A DNA stretch of 64,000 nt from Azospirillum sp. TSA2s (GCF_004923315.1 NZ_CP039651.1:289833-353832); one strand, 5' to 3'. Counted from the first letter of the stretch, positions 43,787 through 52,875 are shown. The notes: generated from the sequence alone by a model not told the origin. Program-made: numbers and translations.

Positions 43787-44542
43787 TTAGAACCAGAAGC
43801 GAACACCGGTGACGAACGACACTGCACTTGCGTCCTCGCCGTGCCGCCGCGTGATGTCGGCGGTCTCGCCGAGCTTGCGCTCCCAATTGACCCCGATGTA
43901 AGGCGCGAACTCCCGGGCCACCTCGTAGCGCAGCCGCAAGCCAAGCTCAATATCGGTGATGCCGCGCCCGAGATCGAGTTCCCGCACGCGCCGCGCCGAC
44001 ACATTCATCTCGGCGACCGGTTGGAGGATCAGACGCTGCGTGATGAGCAGGTCGTACTCTGCCTCGAGCCGGGCGCTCAGGGCGCCGTCCTCACTCAGAA
44101 AAGCCTGGGCGTTCACGTCGAAGAAATAGGGTGCTAACCCTTGGAATCCGGCAACCGCGTAGGTTGTCTGCGGCTGGGGCCGCACATCGTGACGCACACC
44201 GACCTGGACATCCCAGAACTCCGACACCAAGCGGCTGTAGAGAAGCTGGAACTCGGCCTTCTCGGCTCCGCCCTCGACTGGCTTGCTGCCTTTCGCATTG
44301 AGCCAGAGCTTGTCGGTGTCGCCACCGATGAAGCCTTTGATGTCCCAGTCGAGCGTGTTTTCACCGTCTTTCCAGCGATGCTCGAGGCGGTCGACCAGCA
44401 GGGTCGACAGGATCGCCGGTTCCTCGTGGAACTGTTGAGCATGGGGTGGGTCGGCCGCGTTGGCTGCGGTCGCCGTCACCACAAGCGTGAGAGCCCCGGC
44501 CAGGAGTAGGACCCGTCTCAGGCCCGATGTGATCATGCGCAT
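43787..44542 (-). CDS. copB: Copper resistance protein B (outer membrane)
   Basis: A 251-residue outer-membrane protein of the CopB/PcoB family. Signal peptide 1-29 (cleavage ANA); the mature start is shorter than in PcoB and lacks the long Met-rich N-terminus. The barrel motifs are present: DRLEHRWKDGENTLDWDIKGFIGGDTDKLWLNAKG, LLYSRLVSEFWDVQVGVRHD, and the C-terminal YIGVNWERKLG ... FVTGVRFWF ending in Phe as outer-membrane proteins do. It follows copA by 13 bases and is the last gene of copI-copA-copB. It should help sequester or secrete copper at the outer membrane. Confidence 0.92.
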   Translation of the reverse strand: MRMITSGLRRVLLLAGALTLVVTATAANAADPPHAQQFHEEPAILSTLLVDRLEHRWKDGENTLDWDIKGFIGGDTDKLWLNAKGSKPVEGGAEKAEFQLLYSRLVSEFWDVQVGVRHDVRPQPQTTYAVAGFQGLAPYFFDVNAQAFLSEDGALSARLEAEYDLLITQRLILQPVAEMNVSARRVRELDLGRGITDIELGLRLRYEVAREFAPYIGVNWERKLGETADITRRHGEDASAVSFVTGVRFWF

Positions 44543-44555
44543 GCGTCGCTTCCTG

Positions 44556-46400
44556 TCAGAGGCTGGCCGTGCGGCGCTCGACGATGAACCGCGTCATCAT
44601 GCCCGAGGCCATGTGGTAAAGCAGATGGCAGTGGAACGGCCATTCCCCAGGCTCGTTCGCGGTCAACTGCACCGATGTGGTCTGTCCCGGAGGAACGAGA
44701 ACGACATGCTTTTTGGGCAAGCGGTCCTTCTGACCGTTTTCGAGTTCCACGAACATCCCATGCAGGTGCATGGGATGAGCCATCATGGTCTCGTTCACGA
44801 AGCGGATGCGGATGCGGTCGCCATAGGCCACCCGGATCGGCGTGCCCTGGTCGAACTTCGCGCCGTTCAGGGTCCAGATGTAGCGGGACATCATGCCTGT
44901 CAGCCGCACAACGATTTCCTGGGTGGGCTCACGAGGGTCGCGGGTTTTGGAAAAGGCCCTCAGGTCGGCGTAGGACAGCGCCTTGGTGCCTGGCGGGGTG
45001 GCGGCGTCCGCCCAGCCAAGCGCCCGGTCCGAGCCCTTGGCCGCTCCCTGTTCCATGCCGGCCATGGTTCCATGATCCATGCCCGCCATGGTGCTGTGGT
45101 CCATGCCGGGCATCGATCCGGCGCCCATGCCCATCATGGCGCTGTGATCCATGCCTTTCATTGAACCATGGTCCATCCCGGCCATCGGACCCTGCTTCAT
45201 TCCAGGCATGGAGCTGTGGTCCATGCCCGGCATCGCGCCGTGGTTCATCCCGGCCATCGATCCGTGATCCATGCCCGCCATGGAGCCGTGGTCCATGCCC
45301 ATGTCGGCCATCGTCAGGATGGTGCGCGGGCGGCGGGCGGGGAGGTCCCCCGACATCCCTTCGCGGGGAGCGAGCGTCGCCCGGGCAAAGCCTGTACGGT
45401 CGATCGGTTCGGCGAAGATGGTGAAGGCCTTGTCTTCCTGCGGCAGTACAAGGACATCGTAGGTCTCGCCAACGCCAAAACGGAACTCGTCGATCTTCAC
45501 CGGCACCACATTCTGCCCGTCGGCCGCCACCACCGTCATCGGCAGGCCCGGAATGCGGACATCGAAGATCGTCATCGCCGAAGCGTTAATGATGCGGAGC
45601 CGGACACGTTCGCCAGGCTTGAAGAGCGCCGTCCAGTTGTCCTGCGGTCCCTTGCCATTGACCAGGAAGCTGTAGCCGGTCACGTCGGCCAGATCGGTGG
45701 GCTCCATGAGCATGTCGCCCCAGTCAAGGCGATTGCGCACGGTGGCGTCCAGACCATCCCGCTCGGCATCCCGGAAGAAGTCGAACAGGGTCCGTTTCGA
45801 TCGGTTGTAGTAGCCTTCGCTGACACTGCCGAGCTTGAGTTTTCTGAGCACGGAGGCGGGCCGCTCCGGCGTGTGGTCGGACAGCACCACGACGTAATCG
45901 CGGTCGGCGCGAACGGGTTCGCGCTCGGCCGGTTGGATGACGATGGCGCCGTACATCCCCTCCTGTTCCTGTCCGGCGGAGTGGCTGTGGTACCAGTAGG
46001 TGCCTGCCTGGCGCAGTTGGAACCGGTAGGTGTAGGTGTCGCCCGGCATGATGGGCTGGTAGCCGTTGAATCCGGGGGCGCCGTCCATGACGCCCTGGAG
46101 CAGCAGCCCGTGCCAATGGATCGAGGTTGGTTCATCCAGCCTGTTGGTGACATGGACGACCACCTCCTGCCCTTCGCGCCAGCGAAGCGTCGGGGCCGGG
46201 ATCGAGCCGCCGATGGCGATGCCGTGACTGGTGGCACCGTCGATCGTCAGCCGGGTGCGCTCGACCGCCAGATCCAGCGTTTGATGCGCCGTCGCGAAAG
46301 CGCGGCGCTCGGGGTAGAGTGTCACGACGCCCGCAAGCCCCGCCAGTCCGGCGAGCTTGAGGGCATCGCGGCGGGAAAGCCCGCGCGATGCCGTGTTCAT
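44556..46400 (-). CDS. copA: Multicopper oxidase CopA (periplasmic Cu(I) oxidase)
   Basis: A 614-residue Tat-exported multicopper oxidase. The Tat signal is SRRDALKLAGLAGLAG near 9-24. The first cupredoxin domain has HWHG (95-98) and HSH (about 138-140); the C-terminal domain has HPMHLHGMF and HCHLLYHMASGMM with the His-Cys-His type-1/trinuclear set and the axial Met. Between domains 2 and 3 lies a Met/His-rich insert of 11 octads (GMDHGSMA-type), far longer than needed for catalysis. The enzyme oxidises Cu(I) in the periplasm and binds excess copper. It lies between copI and copB with gaps of 11 and 13 bases. No truncation. Confidence 0.95.
   Translation of the reverse strand: MNTASRGLSRRDALKLAGLAGLAGVVTLYPERRAFATAHQTLDLAVERTRLTIDGATSHGIAIGGSIPAPTLRWREGQEVVVHVTNRLDEPTSIHWHGLLLQGVMDGAPGFNGYQPIMPGDTYTYRFQLRQAGTYWYHSHSAGQEQEGMYGAIVIQPAEREPVRADRDYVVVLSDHTPERPASVLRKLKLGSVSEGYYNRSKRTLFDFFRDAERDGLDATVRNRLDWGDMLMEPTDLADVTGYSFLVNGKGPQDNWTALFKPGERVRLRIINASAMTIFDVRIPGLPMTVVAADGQNVVPVKIDEFRFGVGETYDVLVLPQEDKAFTIFAEPIDRTGFARATLAPREGMSGDLPARRPRTILTMADMGMDHGSMAGMDHGSMAGMNHGAMPGMDHSSMPGMKQGPMAGMDHGSMKGMDHSAMMGMGAGSMPGMDHSTMAGMDHGTMAGMEQGAAKGSDRALGWADAATPPGTKALSYADLRAFSKTRDPREPTQEIVVRLTGMMSRYIWTLNGAKFDQGTPIRVAYGDRIRIRFVNETMMAHPMHLHGMFVELENGQKDRLPKKHVVLVPPGQTTSVQLTANEPGEWPFHCHLLYHMASGMMTRFIVERRTASL
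45037..45302 (-). repeat. 24-bp tandem repeats coding the CopA Met/His octads
   Basis: Eleven consecutive 24-bp units encode GMDHGSMA-like octapeptides; eight keep the MDH or MNH core and the rest are variants (GMKQGPMA, GMGAGSMP, GMEQGAAK). Such arrays can expand or contract by slippage, altering copper capacity. Confidence 0.8.
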
Positions 46401-46411
46401 GGAACTCTCCC

Positions 46412-46972
46412 TCAGCGCGTGAACGCGACCTTGCCGACCATGCCGGACTCGTAATGCCCCGGCATGTTGCAGGCGAACTCCAGTGCGGTTTCCTTGGTGA
46501 ACTTCCAGGTCAATTCCTTGGTTTCGCCCGGCCCCACGAGCACGCTGTTGGGGTCGTCGTGCTTCATCTCGGCCATGCCCATCTTCGAATGGTCCATGCC
46601 GTTCATGCTCGTGTTGATGCCCGTCGGCGTCAGCATGCCGTGCTCAACCATCATCGCCATCTCCTTCTGATGGGCGGCGTGCATGGTAGCAGTGCCGATG
46701 TTGAACTCGTGCAGGAAATCGCCTTTGTTCTTGAGAACGAAGCGGACCGTTTCGCCCGCCTTCACCGAAATCGATTCAGGCTTGTAATAGTTATCGCCCA
46801 ATTCGACCTGCACGACCCGCTTTGCCGAGGATGCCTTTGCCGGCTCTCCAACGGCGGCGGCATGCCCGTGACCGGGCTCGCCTGCGCCTGCAAGGGCAAG
46901 CCCCGGAACGGTCAGCAGGGCAATGCCAGTCACTAGGGAGGCGGCGGTCAAAGTACGGATGTTGTGACGCAT
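46412..46972 (-). CDS. copI: Periplasmic cupredoxin, CopI-like
   Basis: A 186-residue exported cupredoxin. Signal peptide at about 1-28 (cleavage near ALA) and a His-rich linker (GEPGHGHAAAVG). The type-1 copper ligands are visible: His in FLHEFNIG, then Cys, His and Met in ALEFACNMPGHYESGMVGKV. A Met/His-rich insertion lies between strands (MAMMVEHGML ... MNGMDHSKMGMAEMKHDD). The ATG at 46972 was chosen because it opens the signal peptide. It is the first gene of copI-copA-copB. CopI proteins protect against copper in the periplasm in other proteobacteria; the insert suggests extra Cu(I) binding. Confidence 0.85.
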   Translation of the reverse strand: MRHNIRTLTAASLVTGIALLTVPGLALAGAGEPGHGHAAAVGEPAKASSAKRVVQVELGDNYYKPESISVKAGETVRFVLKNKGDFLHEFNIGTATMHAAHQKEMAMMVEHGMLTPTGINTSMNGMDHSKMGMAEMKHDDPNSVLVGPGETKELTWKFTKETALEFACNMPGHYESGMVGKVAFTR

Positions 46973-47145
46973 GAAGATTTCCTTTGGTTGTGTTTCGAAA
47001 GCAAGCATGGGCACACCGGGGGCCGAGGCCCGGCCGGAGTGATGTGCGGTGGCGGATGGACGGAAGCCGCGGTCAGGACGGGACGAGAAGCGCCTTCAGC
47101 AGCCGGCGGCACCCGGGACGAATGCGATGGACATGCAGCTCCGTC

Positions 47146-47550
47146 TCACGCTCGGGCCTTCGGCGGCCGCCGGGGTGGGGAGATCAAACGGCCGTTTTGC
47201 GGTCCATTGACCACCAGGGCGACGCGGACGCGGGTCCATGCGACGGAGGATACGGCAAACCTGTCTGGTCCATGCGCCAGCACAGAGCACGCCGTCATGC
47301 AGCACCCGTCGTCAGGCCCCTCAGGGCTGGGGTCATGGTTGTTGCCAGGGGCTCGCTGGTCGCCGATACGGTCATGGGGAGTGGCGAGCGTGGCGCAATC
47401 GGTCGCGGTGTTCTTGGCGGCGCTCTCTCCGATCTGGTGGATCGGGCGGGCCGAGGCGGCGACCGGCGTCATGGACGGAGCGCTTCCTCCCCAGACGAGG
47501 AGCAAACCGACTATTGCGGTCAGGAGGAAGCGGATGTCGACACCGGTCAC
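47146..47550 (-). CDS. Small exported CC-motif protein, coupled to an ABC membrane gene
   Basis: A 134-residue protein with a signal-type hydrophobic segment at about 7-22 and a mature part with DDGCCMTACSVLAHG near 81-95. The CC pair followed by a third Cys and nearby His resembles the proteins at 35033 and 53764. The C-terminal 40 residues are basic and Pro-rich. Its ATG overlaps the stop of the upstream ABC-type gene (ATGA), so the two are coupled. It ends about 170 bases before copI on the same strand. A role in periplasmic copper binding is inferred from context and Cys/His content only. Confidence 0.6.
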   Translation of the reverse strand: MTGVDIRFLLTAIVGLLLVWGGSAPSMTPVAASARPIHQIGESAAKNTATDCATLATPHDRIGDQRAPGNNHDPSPEGPDDGCCMTACSVLAHGPDRFAVSSVAWTRVRVALVVNGPQNGRLISPPRRPPKARA

Positions 47551-48806
47551 GCCGCACCCTTGCGCAGACCCTGCGGCAGGGAGGCGTCGATGCCGACCGC
47601 GTGTACGATGGTGGCCGGAGTCACATCATTTTGCCCTGCCAAGAACCGACGGATGTCATCGTAGCGCACGCGAACATCATCCATGGTCTGATAGTATCCA
47701 AGAAGTTCACGCAGGGGAGCCGACATATCCTTGTGGGCAGCTAAAACCGCGACCAGAGCTCCCAGCGATAATCTCTCCTCAATCACTAGATACCCGCCGA
47801 TGCTGTAGAAGAAGAACGGGGTGAGGTGAGTGATGAAATTGTTCAGGCTTTTGATGAAGAATTTGCGTCGGTAGATCTCGAGCCGTATGATTTGCGCCCG
47901 TCTGAGGGAGCGTGAGACAGCGAGGACCGGATTCGGATGCATGCCTTGGCTGCGAGGGTCGGCATCCGCAATTGCGGCCCCGAACGAACGCATTTCCCGT
48001 GACCGCTGGCGCGCTAGGGCGCTGACCCGGCGTTGCAGGCGGGGAATCAAGGCGATCTGAACTGGAACCAGCGTCATGGCGGCGGCGCCGAGCACTGGGT
48101 TTTGAAGTACCATGAATACTAGGATGGTCAGAAAGGTGCCGCCCTCGAAAGCTGGCGTCAAAAAGGCTTCACCTGCGAAACCGGCGATCGGATCAACCTC
48201 CTGCACCAGCACGGGAATGATCTGTGAGGGGGCGCACGGTTTTTTCCCCCGTGACCAAGCCTGGAAGACGGCAAAGCGCATCCGGCGCGTCATGCCTTCC
48301 GACAGGTGGCCCTTGAGGAGGTTGATGCCGTATTTGACGCCGCCGCTCACCAGAACGGCTGCGAGATAAAACGCGCACAGTACGAAGAGCAGTTCATAGG
48401 AAGTCAACGTCACCCCGAGCACCGCAACCGCCTCGGTCTCCGTGCTCAAAGCCCGGTTGATGATCTGCTTCGGCAGTTCGAGAACCGCGTAGAGCAGAGG
48501 CAAAGACGTCAATGCGGCCACAAGCAGAACGAACTGCTGCCGTTGCGTGTGTTTCAGAACGTAGCGGTACAGATTCGCCGGGAACGGAGCGCGTAGTTCC
48601 GGAGACGGTGCAGTCGGCTGGCAGGCCAGACGCCGACGCACGAGGCCGACCGACCAAACCACCAGCAGGGTAAGAAACGCGACTGGCATCGCCAGTAGGA
48701 CGACGTGGACGACGAAATGCATCCACCAGTGGGAGCTGGGGAACACACTAGTGATGATCCACTCACTCAGCTGGTGGATGTGGTCTTGCAGGATGGCCCA
48801 GTTCAT
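47547..48806 (-). CDS. ABC-transporter transmembrane half without ATPase domain
   Basis: A 419-residue membrane protein resembling the six-helix domain of type I ABC exporters. Helices are seen at about 35-58, 85-110, 135-165, 230-265 and 350-390. The fold-typical intracellular loop text is present (EGMTRRMRFAVFQAWSRGKKP; FGAAIADADPRSQG; RREFFIKSL-like RRKFFIKSLNNFITHLTPFFFYSIGGYLV). The protein ends after DDVRVRYDDIRRFLAG, exactly where the linker to a nucleotide-binding domain would begin. No Walker A, signature or Walker B motif exists here, and no ABC ATPase gene lies nearby. The start at 48806 begins MNWAILQDH. It must borrow an ATPase or act otherwise. Confidence 0.75.
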   Translation of the reverse strand: MNWAILQDHIHQLSEWIITSVFPSSHWWMHFVVHVVLLAMPVAFLTLLVVWSVGLVRRRLACQPTAPSPELRAPFPANLYRYVLKHTQRQQFVLLVAALTSLPLLYAVLELPKQIINRALSTETEAVAVLGVTLTSYELLFVLCAFYLAAVLVSGGVKYGINLLKGHLSEGMTRRMRFAVFQAWSRGKKPCAPSQIIPVLVQEVDPIAGFAGEAFLTPAFEGGTFLTILVFMVLQNPVLGAAAMTLVPVQIALIPRLQRRVSALARQRSREMRSFGAAIADADPRSQGMHPNPVLAVSRSLRRAQIIRLEIYRRKFFIKSLNNFITHLTPFFFYSIGGYLVIEERLSLGALVAVLAAHKDMSAPLRELLGYYQTMDDVRVRYDDIRRFLAGQNDVTPATIVHAVGIDASLPQGLRKGAA

Positions 48807-49670
48807 TCGGCACCTGCCTTTCGATGCGACCTCGTTCGAGTGGCGGGTACCGGGGTCCATCGCTTGCGGTCTGGTGAAGCAGCGTCCCATATTCCCGTTC
48901 GCCACAGCGAACTGATCGCAGTGCCTCCAGCCACCATTCCTGCGAGACGAAAGGTGCGGATCAGAGATTGGGCATGCACGCTTCTCGCCATCGCTTGTCC
49001 ACGTCGTCCGTAGCGGTGAAACCAACGCTTCGCCATCGCATCAAATCGTTGCGTGCCAAAGCCTGACTGCGATTAGAGCGTCCGCATGTTGCAGTTGTAG
49101 GACGCGAATGTAACAAATTGTTGCGGGGCTTCAGGGAAGGTGGCGCTGCCGATTTTGCCCCCAAATTCACATCGTTGTGGCCGGTCGGGACCCCTTGTTC
49201 GTTCCGCCCTAATCACATGAAATCGCTTTTGGGTGGATTATAGAGAAGGTCAAAATGGAAATTGCAATTATGGAACGATGTATATGGAGTGGCGTGCCAT
49301 CACCCAGCTCCTCATCGTTGTCGTTGGATTTCACGACCGGCAGACAACTACCGCTTACCGGATTCATTGCGGCACACGGTACCGATCCAGCTCTGTTCTC
49401 CAGCATGGTCTCTCCGCAACACTGCGCATCGGCTTCTGCTGCGTCAGGGAGCTTGGGGATAGATCAATGGGTATTGTGCATGACCGGTGCCAAAGCAGCA
49501 CACCCAAACTTGGTGGGGCGGCCGTGCGACATAATGATTGCCAAAGGCACCGATACGTAGGAACCAAGCATGACTATCAACCAGATAGCCGCTCTACAGC
49601 GTTTCCGCGCTGAAATGCAAGGTTGTTCACTGGCCAGCCCAGCTTCTCTTTGGGGGCCCTGGGGCACCTT
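48807..49670. other. Gene-poor, A/T-richer stretch
   Basis: About 860 bases between the ABC-type gene and the histidine kinase end. Part is clearly richer in A and T (49060-49260). One short plus-strand frame (49255-49560) is the only plausible gene. No terminator hairpin, repeat or RNA gene is evident. Confidence 0.4.
49255..49560 (+). CDS. Hypothetical short protein
   Basis: A 101-residue frame with an AGAAGG site about eight bases before its ATG. The composition is Ser/Ala-rich with three Cys (MERCIW, PQHCAS, WVLCMTG, and PCDIM) and no signal peptide or known motif. It is the only credible frame in this stretch and runs opposite to the flanking genes. It may be a decayed or random frame. 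Confidence 0.25.
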   Translation: MEIAIMERCIWSGVPSPSSSSLSLDFTTGRQLPLTGFIAAHGTDPALFSSMVSPQHCASASAASGSLGIDQWVLCMTGAKAAHPNLVGRPCDIMIAKGTDT

Positions 49671-51011
49671 TCAACGGTCAGCCCAAGGCAGCGTGATGGT
49701 GACGCATAGGCCACCGTCCGGGTGGTTATCAAGGCTGATATCACCTCCATGCGCCCGGATCGTTGTGCGCGCGATGGTCAAGCCAAGACCGAAGCCGCCG
49801 GTTTCCCGGGAGCGGGAGCGCTCCACTCGATAGAACGGGTGGAACACTTTCTCCATCTCGGCCTCGGGTATGCCGGGGCCCTCGTCTACCACCTCGACAT
49901 GGATTTTGCCGTTGCCCACCGACAGGGTGACGCGCGCACGCGCTCCGTATTTGACTGCGTTGTCGATCAGATTCATGAAAGCGCGCTTGAGCATCACCGG
50001 ACGGCAGCGCACCGGAACATGGCGCGCACCGGCATACTCCGCGCTGTACCCGGAATCGGTCAGCGTGTCGCAGATCGTCGCCAGCGTGACCGCCAGATCG
50101 ATCACCTCGGTTTCCTCCTGCACGCCGTCATCGCGCAGGAAGGCCAGCGTTGCCGAAATCATCGTCTCCATATCGGAGATCTCGCTCAGCATCTTGGCAT
50201 GCTGTTCGTCGTCTTCGACGAATTCAGCCCGCAATCGCAGGATGGTGAGCGGCGTCCGCAGATCGTGGGACAGGGCCGCAAACATCTGCGTACGGTCGGT
50301 TAGCAGCCGCTGGATGCGCTTTTGCATCTCGTTAAAGGCGTGAGCAGCCAGACGCACCTCGCTGGGGCCGGTTTCAGGCAGCGGCGGGGCGGTGACATCG
50401 ACGCCGAGCCGCTCGGCGGCACGGGCCATGGCACGCAAAGGTGCCGTCGTGGAACGGATGAGAAGGACGGACAGGCCGGCCACTGCCAAGGCCATCAGGC
50501 CGGTCGACAGCAGTAAGCCATGCGGGGTGCTCGGCGGCTGCTCGGCCAGAATGTAGCGTAGGTTGAGCCAACTCTCGTCTGGCAACTGTGCAGAGACCAG
50601 CAGCATGTGACCACCGTCGCCCGGGTGGTCGGGGTCTGCGGCGAAGGCAAGGTAGAGGGGGCGTTCGCGCTGGTCAGGCGTGGCTTCGCGCAGACGGTTG
50701 AGCAGCGCATCGAGTTGAGGGTCACCGGGGTTCGTGGCTGTTGTCAGCGGCACGCGGCTCCAATGAACGTCAAGCCGACGGCCCGACAGCAATTGCGCGG
50801 TCCGCTCGCGTTCGCTTGGCTCGGCCTTCAGGACAGCGGCCCGCACCGTCGCGATCCGTTCCGCCGCTTCATGCTCAATTGAATTGCCAAATTGAGATAG
50901 AAGATCGATGCGATAGGCACCGATGCTGGCCAAATGGGAGAGCGTTAGCCCGGCCATCATCACAGCGATAGTGCGCGCCGCCATACTGTCCGGAACCAGA
51001 CGGACGCGCAT
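49671..51011 (-). CDS. Sensor histidine kinase of the copper-region two-component system
   Basis: A 446-residue sensor kinase with TM1 near 12-33, a periplasmic region of about 120 residues, TM2 near 160-182 and a HAMP linker. The phosphoacceptor motif is FAALSHDLRTPLTILRL near 243-259, N box NLIDNAVKYG, G1 DEGPGI, F FYRVERSR and G2 GGFGLGLTI. The ATG overlaps the regulator stop as TAATG. The periplasmic part lacks obvious Met/His clusters; the signal is unknown, but position between the cop and cus operons makes copper or envelope stress likely. The first residues (MRVRLVPDSMAARTIAVMM) are echoed by the kinase fossil at 52085-52162. Confidence 0.9.
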   Translation of the reverse strand: MRVRLVPDSMAARTIAVMMAGLTLSHLASIGAYRIDLLSQFGNSIEHEAAERIATVRAAVLKAEPSERERTAQLLSGRRLDVHWSRVPLTTATNPGDPQLDALLNRLREATPDQRERPLYLAFAADPDHPGDGGHMLLVSAQLPDESWLNLRYILAEQPPSTPHGLLLSTGLMALAVAGLSVLLIRSTTAPLRAMARAAERLGVDVTAPPLPETGPSEVRLAAHAFNEMQKRIQRLLTDRTQMFAALSHDLRTPLTILRLRAEFVEDDEQHAKMLSEISDMETMISATLAFLRDDGVQEETEVIDLAVTLATICDTLTDSGYSAEYAGARHVPVRCRPVMLKRAFMNLIDNAVKYGARARVTLSVGNGKIHVEVVDEGPGIPEAEMEKVFHPFYRVERSRSRETGGFGLGLTIARTTIRAHGGDISLDNHPDGGLCVTITLPWADR

Positions 51012-51730
51012 TACAGCCGTTCCACCGTCGCAGCGAACACATAGCCTGCACCGCGCACAGTCTTGATCATGCTTTGCTCAGCGTCCGTCTCGACCTTGCG
51101 CCGCAGCCGGCTCACCTGGACATCAATCGTCCGATCGAACGCCGAGGCCGCCCGGCTGCGGGTGATGTCGAGCAGTTGATCGCGCGTAAGAACGCGCTGG
51201 GGGTTCTCAACGAAGGCGAGGAGCAGATCATATTCGCCGGTGGTCAGCTCGACCAGCGCCCCGTCGGGCGAGCGCAATTCACGGCGTACCAGATCCAGCT
51301 GCCAGTCGGCAAAGCGCAGGATGCGTCCGCCGCTGTTCGGCGGATCGAACTGATCGCCCGGCATGGTCGTGCGGCGCAGGACCGCCTTGATGCGCGCCAG
51401 CAATTCCCGCGGATTGAAGGGTTTGGCGACATAGTCGTCGGCCCCCATTTCCAGACCGACGATACGATCGGTTTCCTCGCCCATGGCCGTCAGCATGATG
51501 ATGGGCACGGCCGAGGTCGACCGCAGTTCACGGCACAGTTTCAGCCCGTCATCCCCAGGCAACATCAGATCGAGAACGAGGAGATCGATGGGGCCGTTGC
51601 GCAGGCATTCCCGCATCTCATAGCCGTCGCGGGCAGCGGTGACCTTGAAGTCGTGCATGCGGAGAAACCGCCCCAACAGGTCACGGATCTCTTTGTTGTC
51701 GTCAACAACCAAGATGTGATGCAGGCTCAT
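51011..51730 (-). CDS. OmpR-family response regulator (copper region, copy 1)
   Basis: A 239-residue response regulator. Receiver domain: acidic pair VVDDN, phosphoacceptor Asp in LLVLDLMLPGDDG near 56, Lys in YVAKPFNPREL near 105. DNA-binding domain: LTTGEYDLLLAFVENPQRVLTRDQLLDITRSR and the recognition helix DRTIDVQVSRLRRKVETD, ending in TVRGAGYVF. It is nearly colinear with the regulator at 52162-52875, sharing long identical blocks in the receiver. Its kinase follows immediately. It probably controls one or more neighbouring copper operons. Confidence 0.92.
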   Translation of the reverse strand: MSLHHILVVDDNKEIRDLLGRFLRMHDFKVTAARDGYEMRECLRNGPIDLLVLDLMLPGDDGLKLCRELRSTSAVPIIMLTAMGEETDRIVGLEMGADDYVAKPFNPRELLARIKAVLRRTTMPGDQFDPPNSGGRILRFADWQLDLVRRELRSPDGALVELTTGEYDLLLAFVENPQRVLTRDQLLDITRSRAASAFDRTIDVQVSRLRRKVETDAEQSMIKTVRGAGYVFAATVERL

Positions 51731-52084
51731 GGTGCTCGAACAGGTTTTTACAGTTGGGGTGCCACGGGTGAGATCGATACGAGGATCGCGCTGGAAGTAA
51801 GATCAGTAAGCGGGAAAAATGAATATGCAGGTTCCCATTACAGTTTGAAATATGCTGAATCGATCGGAGTTTGCCAGCGTCCCAATACCTGAGAGACCAC
51901 GGCGCCATGACGAAGCGAACAGCGCCCAAATACGCTCCTGAACTGCACGGACGCACGGTGCGAACCGTATAGTAGCATGCGGGAAAGCGCGCTTCATAGT
52001 GGGCAGTGAGCCGGCCGGTCGCGGCGATAACTGGCTGCAATTCTGAGACACCGGGGGCTTGGTCTGAGAGAACGTGAGACCCGG

Positions 52085-52162
52085 TCGCTGGATGGGACGA
52101 GATCAGACGGACAGCCATTACTGCGATGGACCGGGCGGGCGTGTTGTAGGGCGCAGCCGCAT
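52085..52162 (-). pseudogene. Fossil start of a second histidine kinase
   Basis: Reading minus from 52162, an ATG overlaps the second regulator's stop as TGATG, just as the intact pair at 51011 overlaps. It opens MRLRP, then a frameshift leads into TPARSIAVMAVRLISSHP, clearly the same text as the intact kinase's start (MRVRLVPDSMAARTIAVMM). Nothing of the catalytic part survives in the 350 bases downstream. The kinase of this pair was lost by frameshift and deletion. Confidence 0.65.
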
Positions 52163-52875
52163 CACCCCCGCTCCACCGGGCCCGAGAACACGTAGCCGAC
52201 GCCACGCACCGTCTTGATCATGGACTGCTCCGGTCCCGCTTCGATCTTGCGGCGCAACCGGCTGACCTGGATATCGATCGCCCGGTCGAAGGGCAACGCC
52301 GCCCGGTTGCGGGTAATGTCCAGCAGCCGGTCACGCGACAGGGTGTGGTGGGGATTCTCCAGAAAAGCGACCAACAGATCGTATTCGCCGCCCGTCAGGT
52401 CGACCAGCACGTCGTCGGGGGACCGCAGCTCGCGGCGAACCAGATCAACCGTCCAGCCAGCAAAGCGCATGATGCGGTCGGCGGAGGCCGGCTGCTTCGG
52501 ATGGCCGTCGGCCGCGCCGGTCCGGCGCAGCACCGCCTTGATGCGGCTGAGGAGCTCACGGGGGCTGAACGGCTTGGTCATGTAGTCGTCGGCACCCATC
52601 TCCAACCCGACGATGCGATCAGTCTCTTCACCCATCGCGCTCAGCATGATGATCGGGACCGCCGAGCCCACACGCAGCTCTCGACAGAGCTTCATTCCGT
52701 CATCACCCGGCAGCATCAGGTCAAGCACGATCAGGTCGACAGGCCCATTCTTCAGGCATTCGCGCATCTCATAGCCGTCGCGGGCAGTGCTGACCTTCAG
52801 GTCGTGCTTGCGCAGGATACGGCCCAAGAGGTCGCGGATCTCCTGATTGTCGTCGACGACGAGGATGTGGTGCAT
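52162..52875 (-). CDS. OmpR-family response regulator (copy 2, orphan)
   Basis: A 237-residue regulator, paralog of the one at 51011-51730. Receiver with VVDDN, Asp in LIVLDLMLPGDDG near 55 and Lys in YMTKPFSPREL; winged helix with LTGGEYDLLVAFLENPHHTLSRDRLLDITRNR and DRAIDIQVSRLRRKIEAG. All phosphorylation residues are intact. Its kinase partner directly downstream is only a fossil, so it may now be driven by the neighbouring kinase or by none. Divergent to it, 286 bases away, starts the small exported protein gene at 53162. Confidence 0.9.
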   Translation of the reverse strand: MHHILVVDDNQEIRDLLGRILRKHDLKVSTARDGYEMRECLKNGPVDLIVLDLMLPGDDGMKLCRELRVGSAVPIIMLSAMGEETDRIVGLEMGADDYMTKPFSPRELLSRIKAVLRRTGAADGHPKQPASADRIMRFAGWTVDLVRRELRSPDDVLVDLTGGEYDLLVAFLENPHHTLSRDRLLDITRNRAALPFDRAIDIQVSRLRRKIEAGPEQSMIKTVRGVGYVFSGPVERG

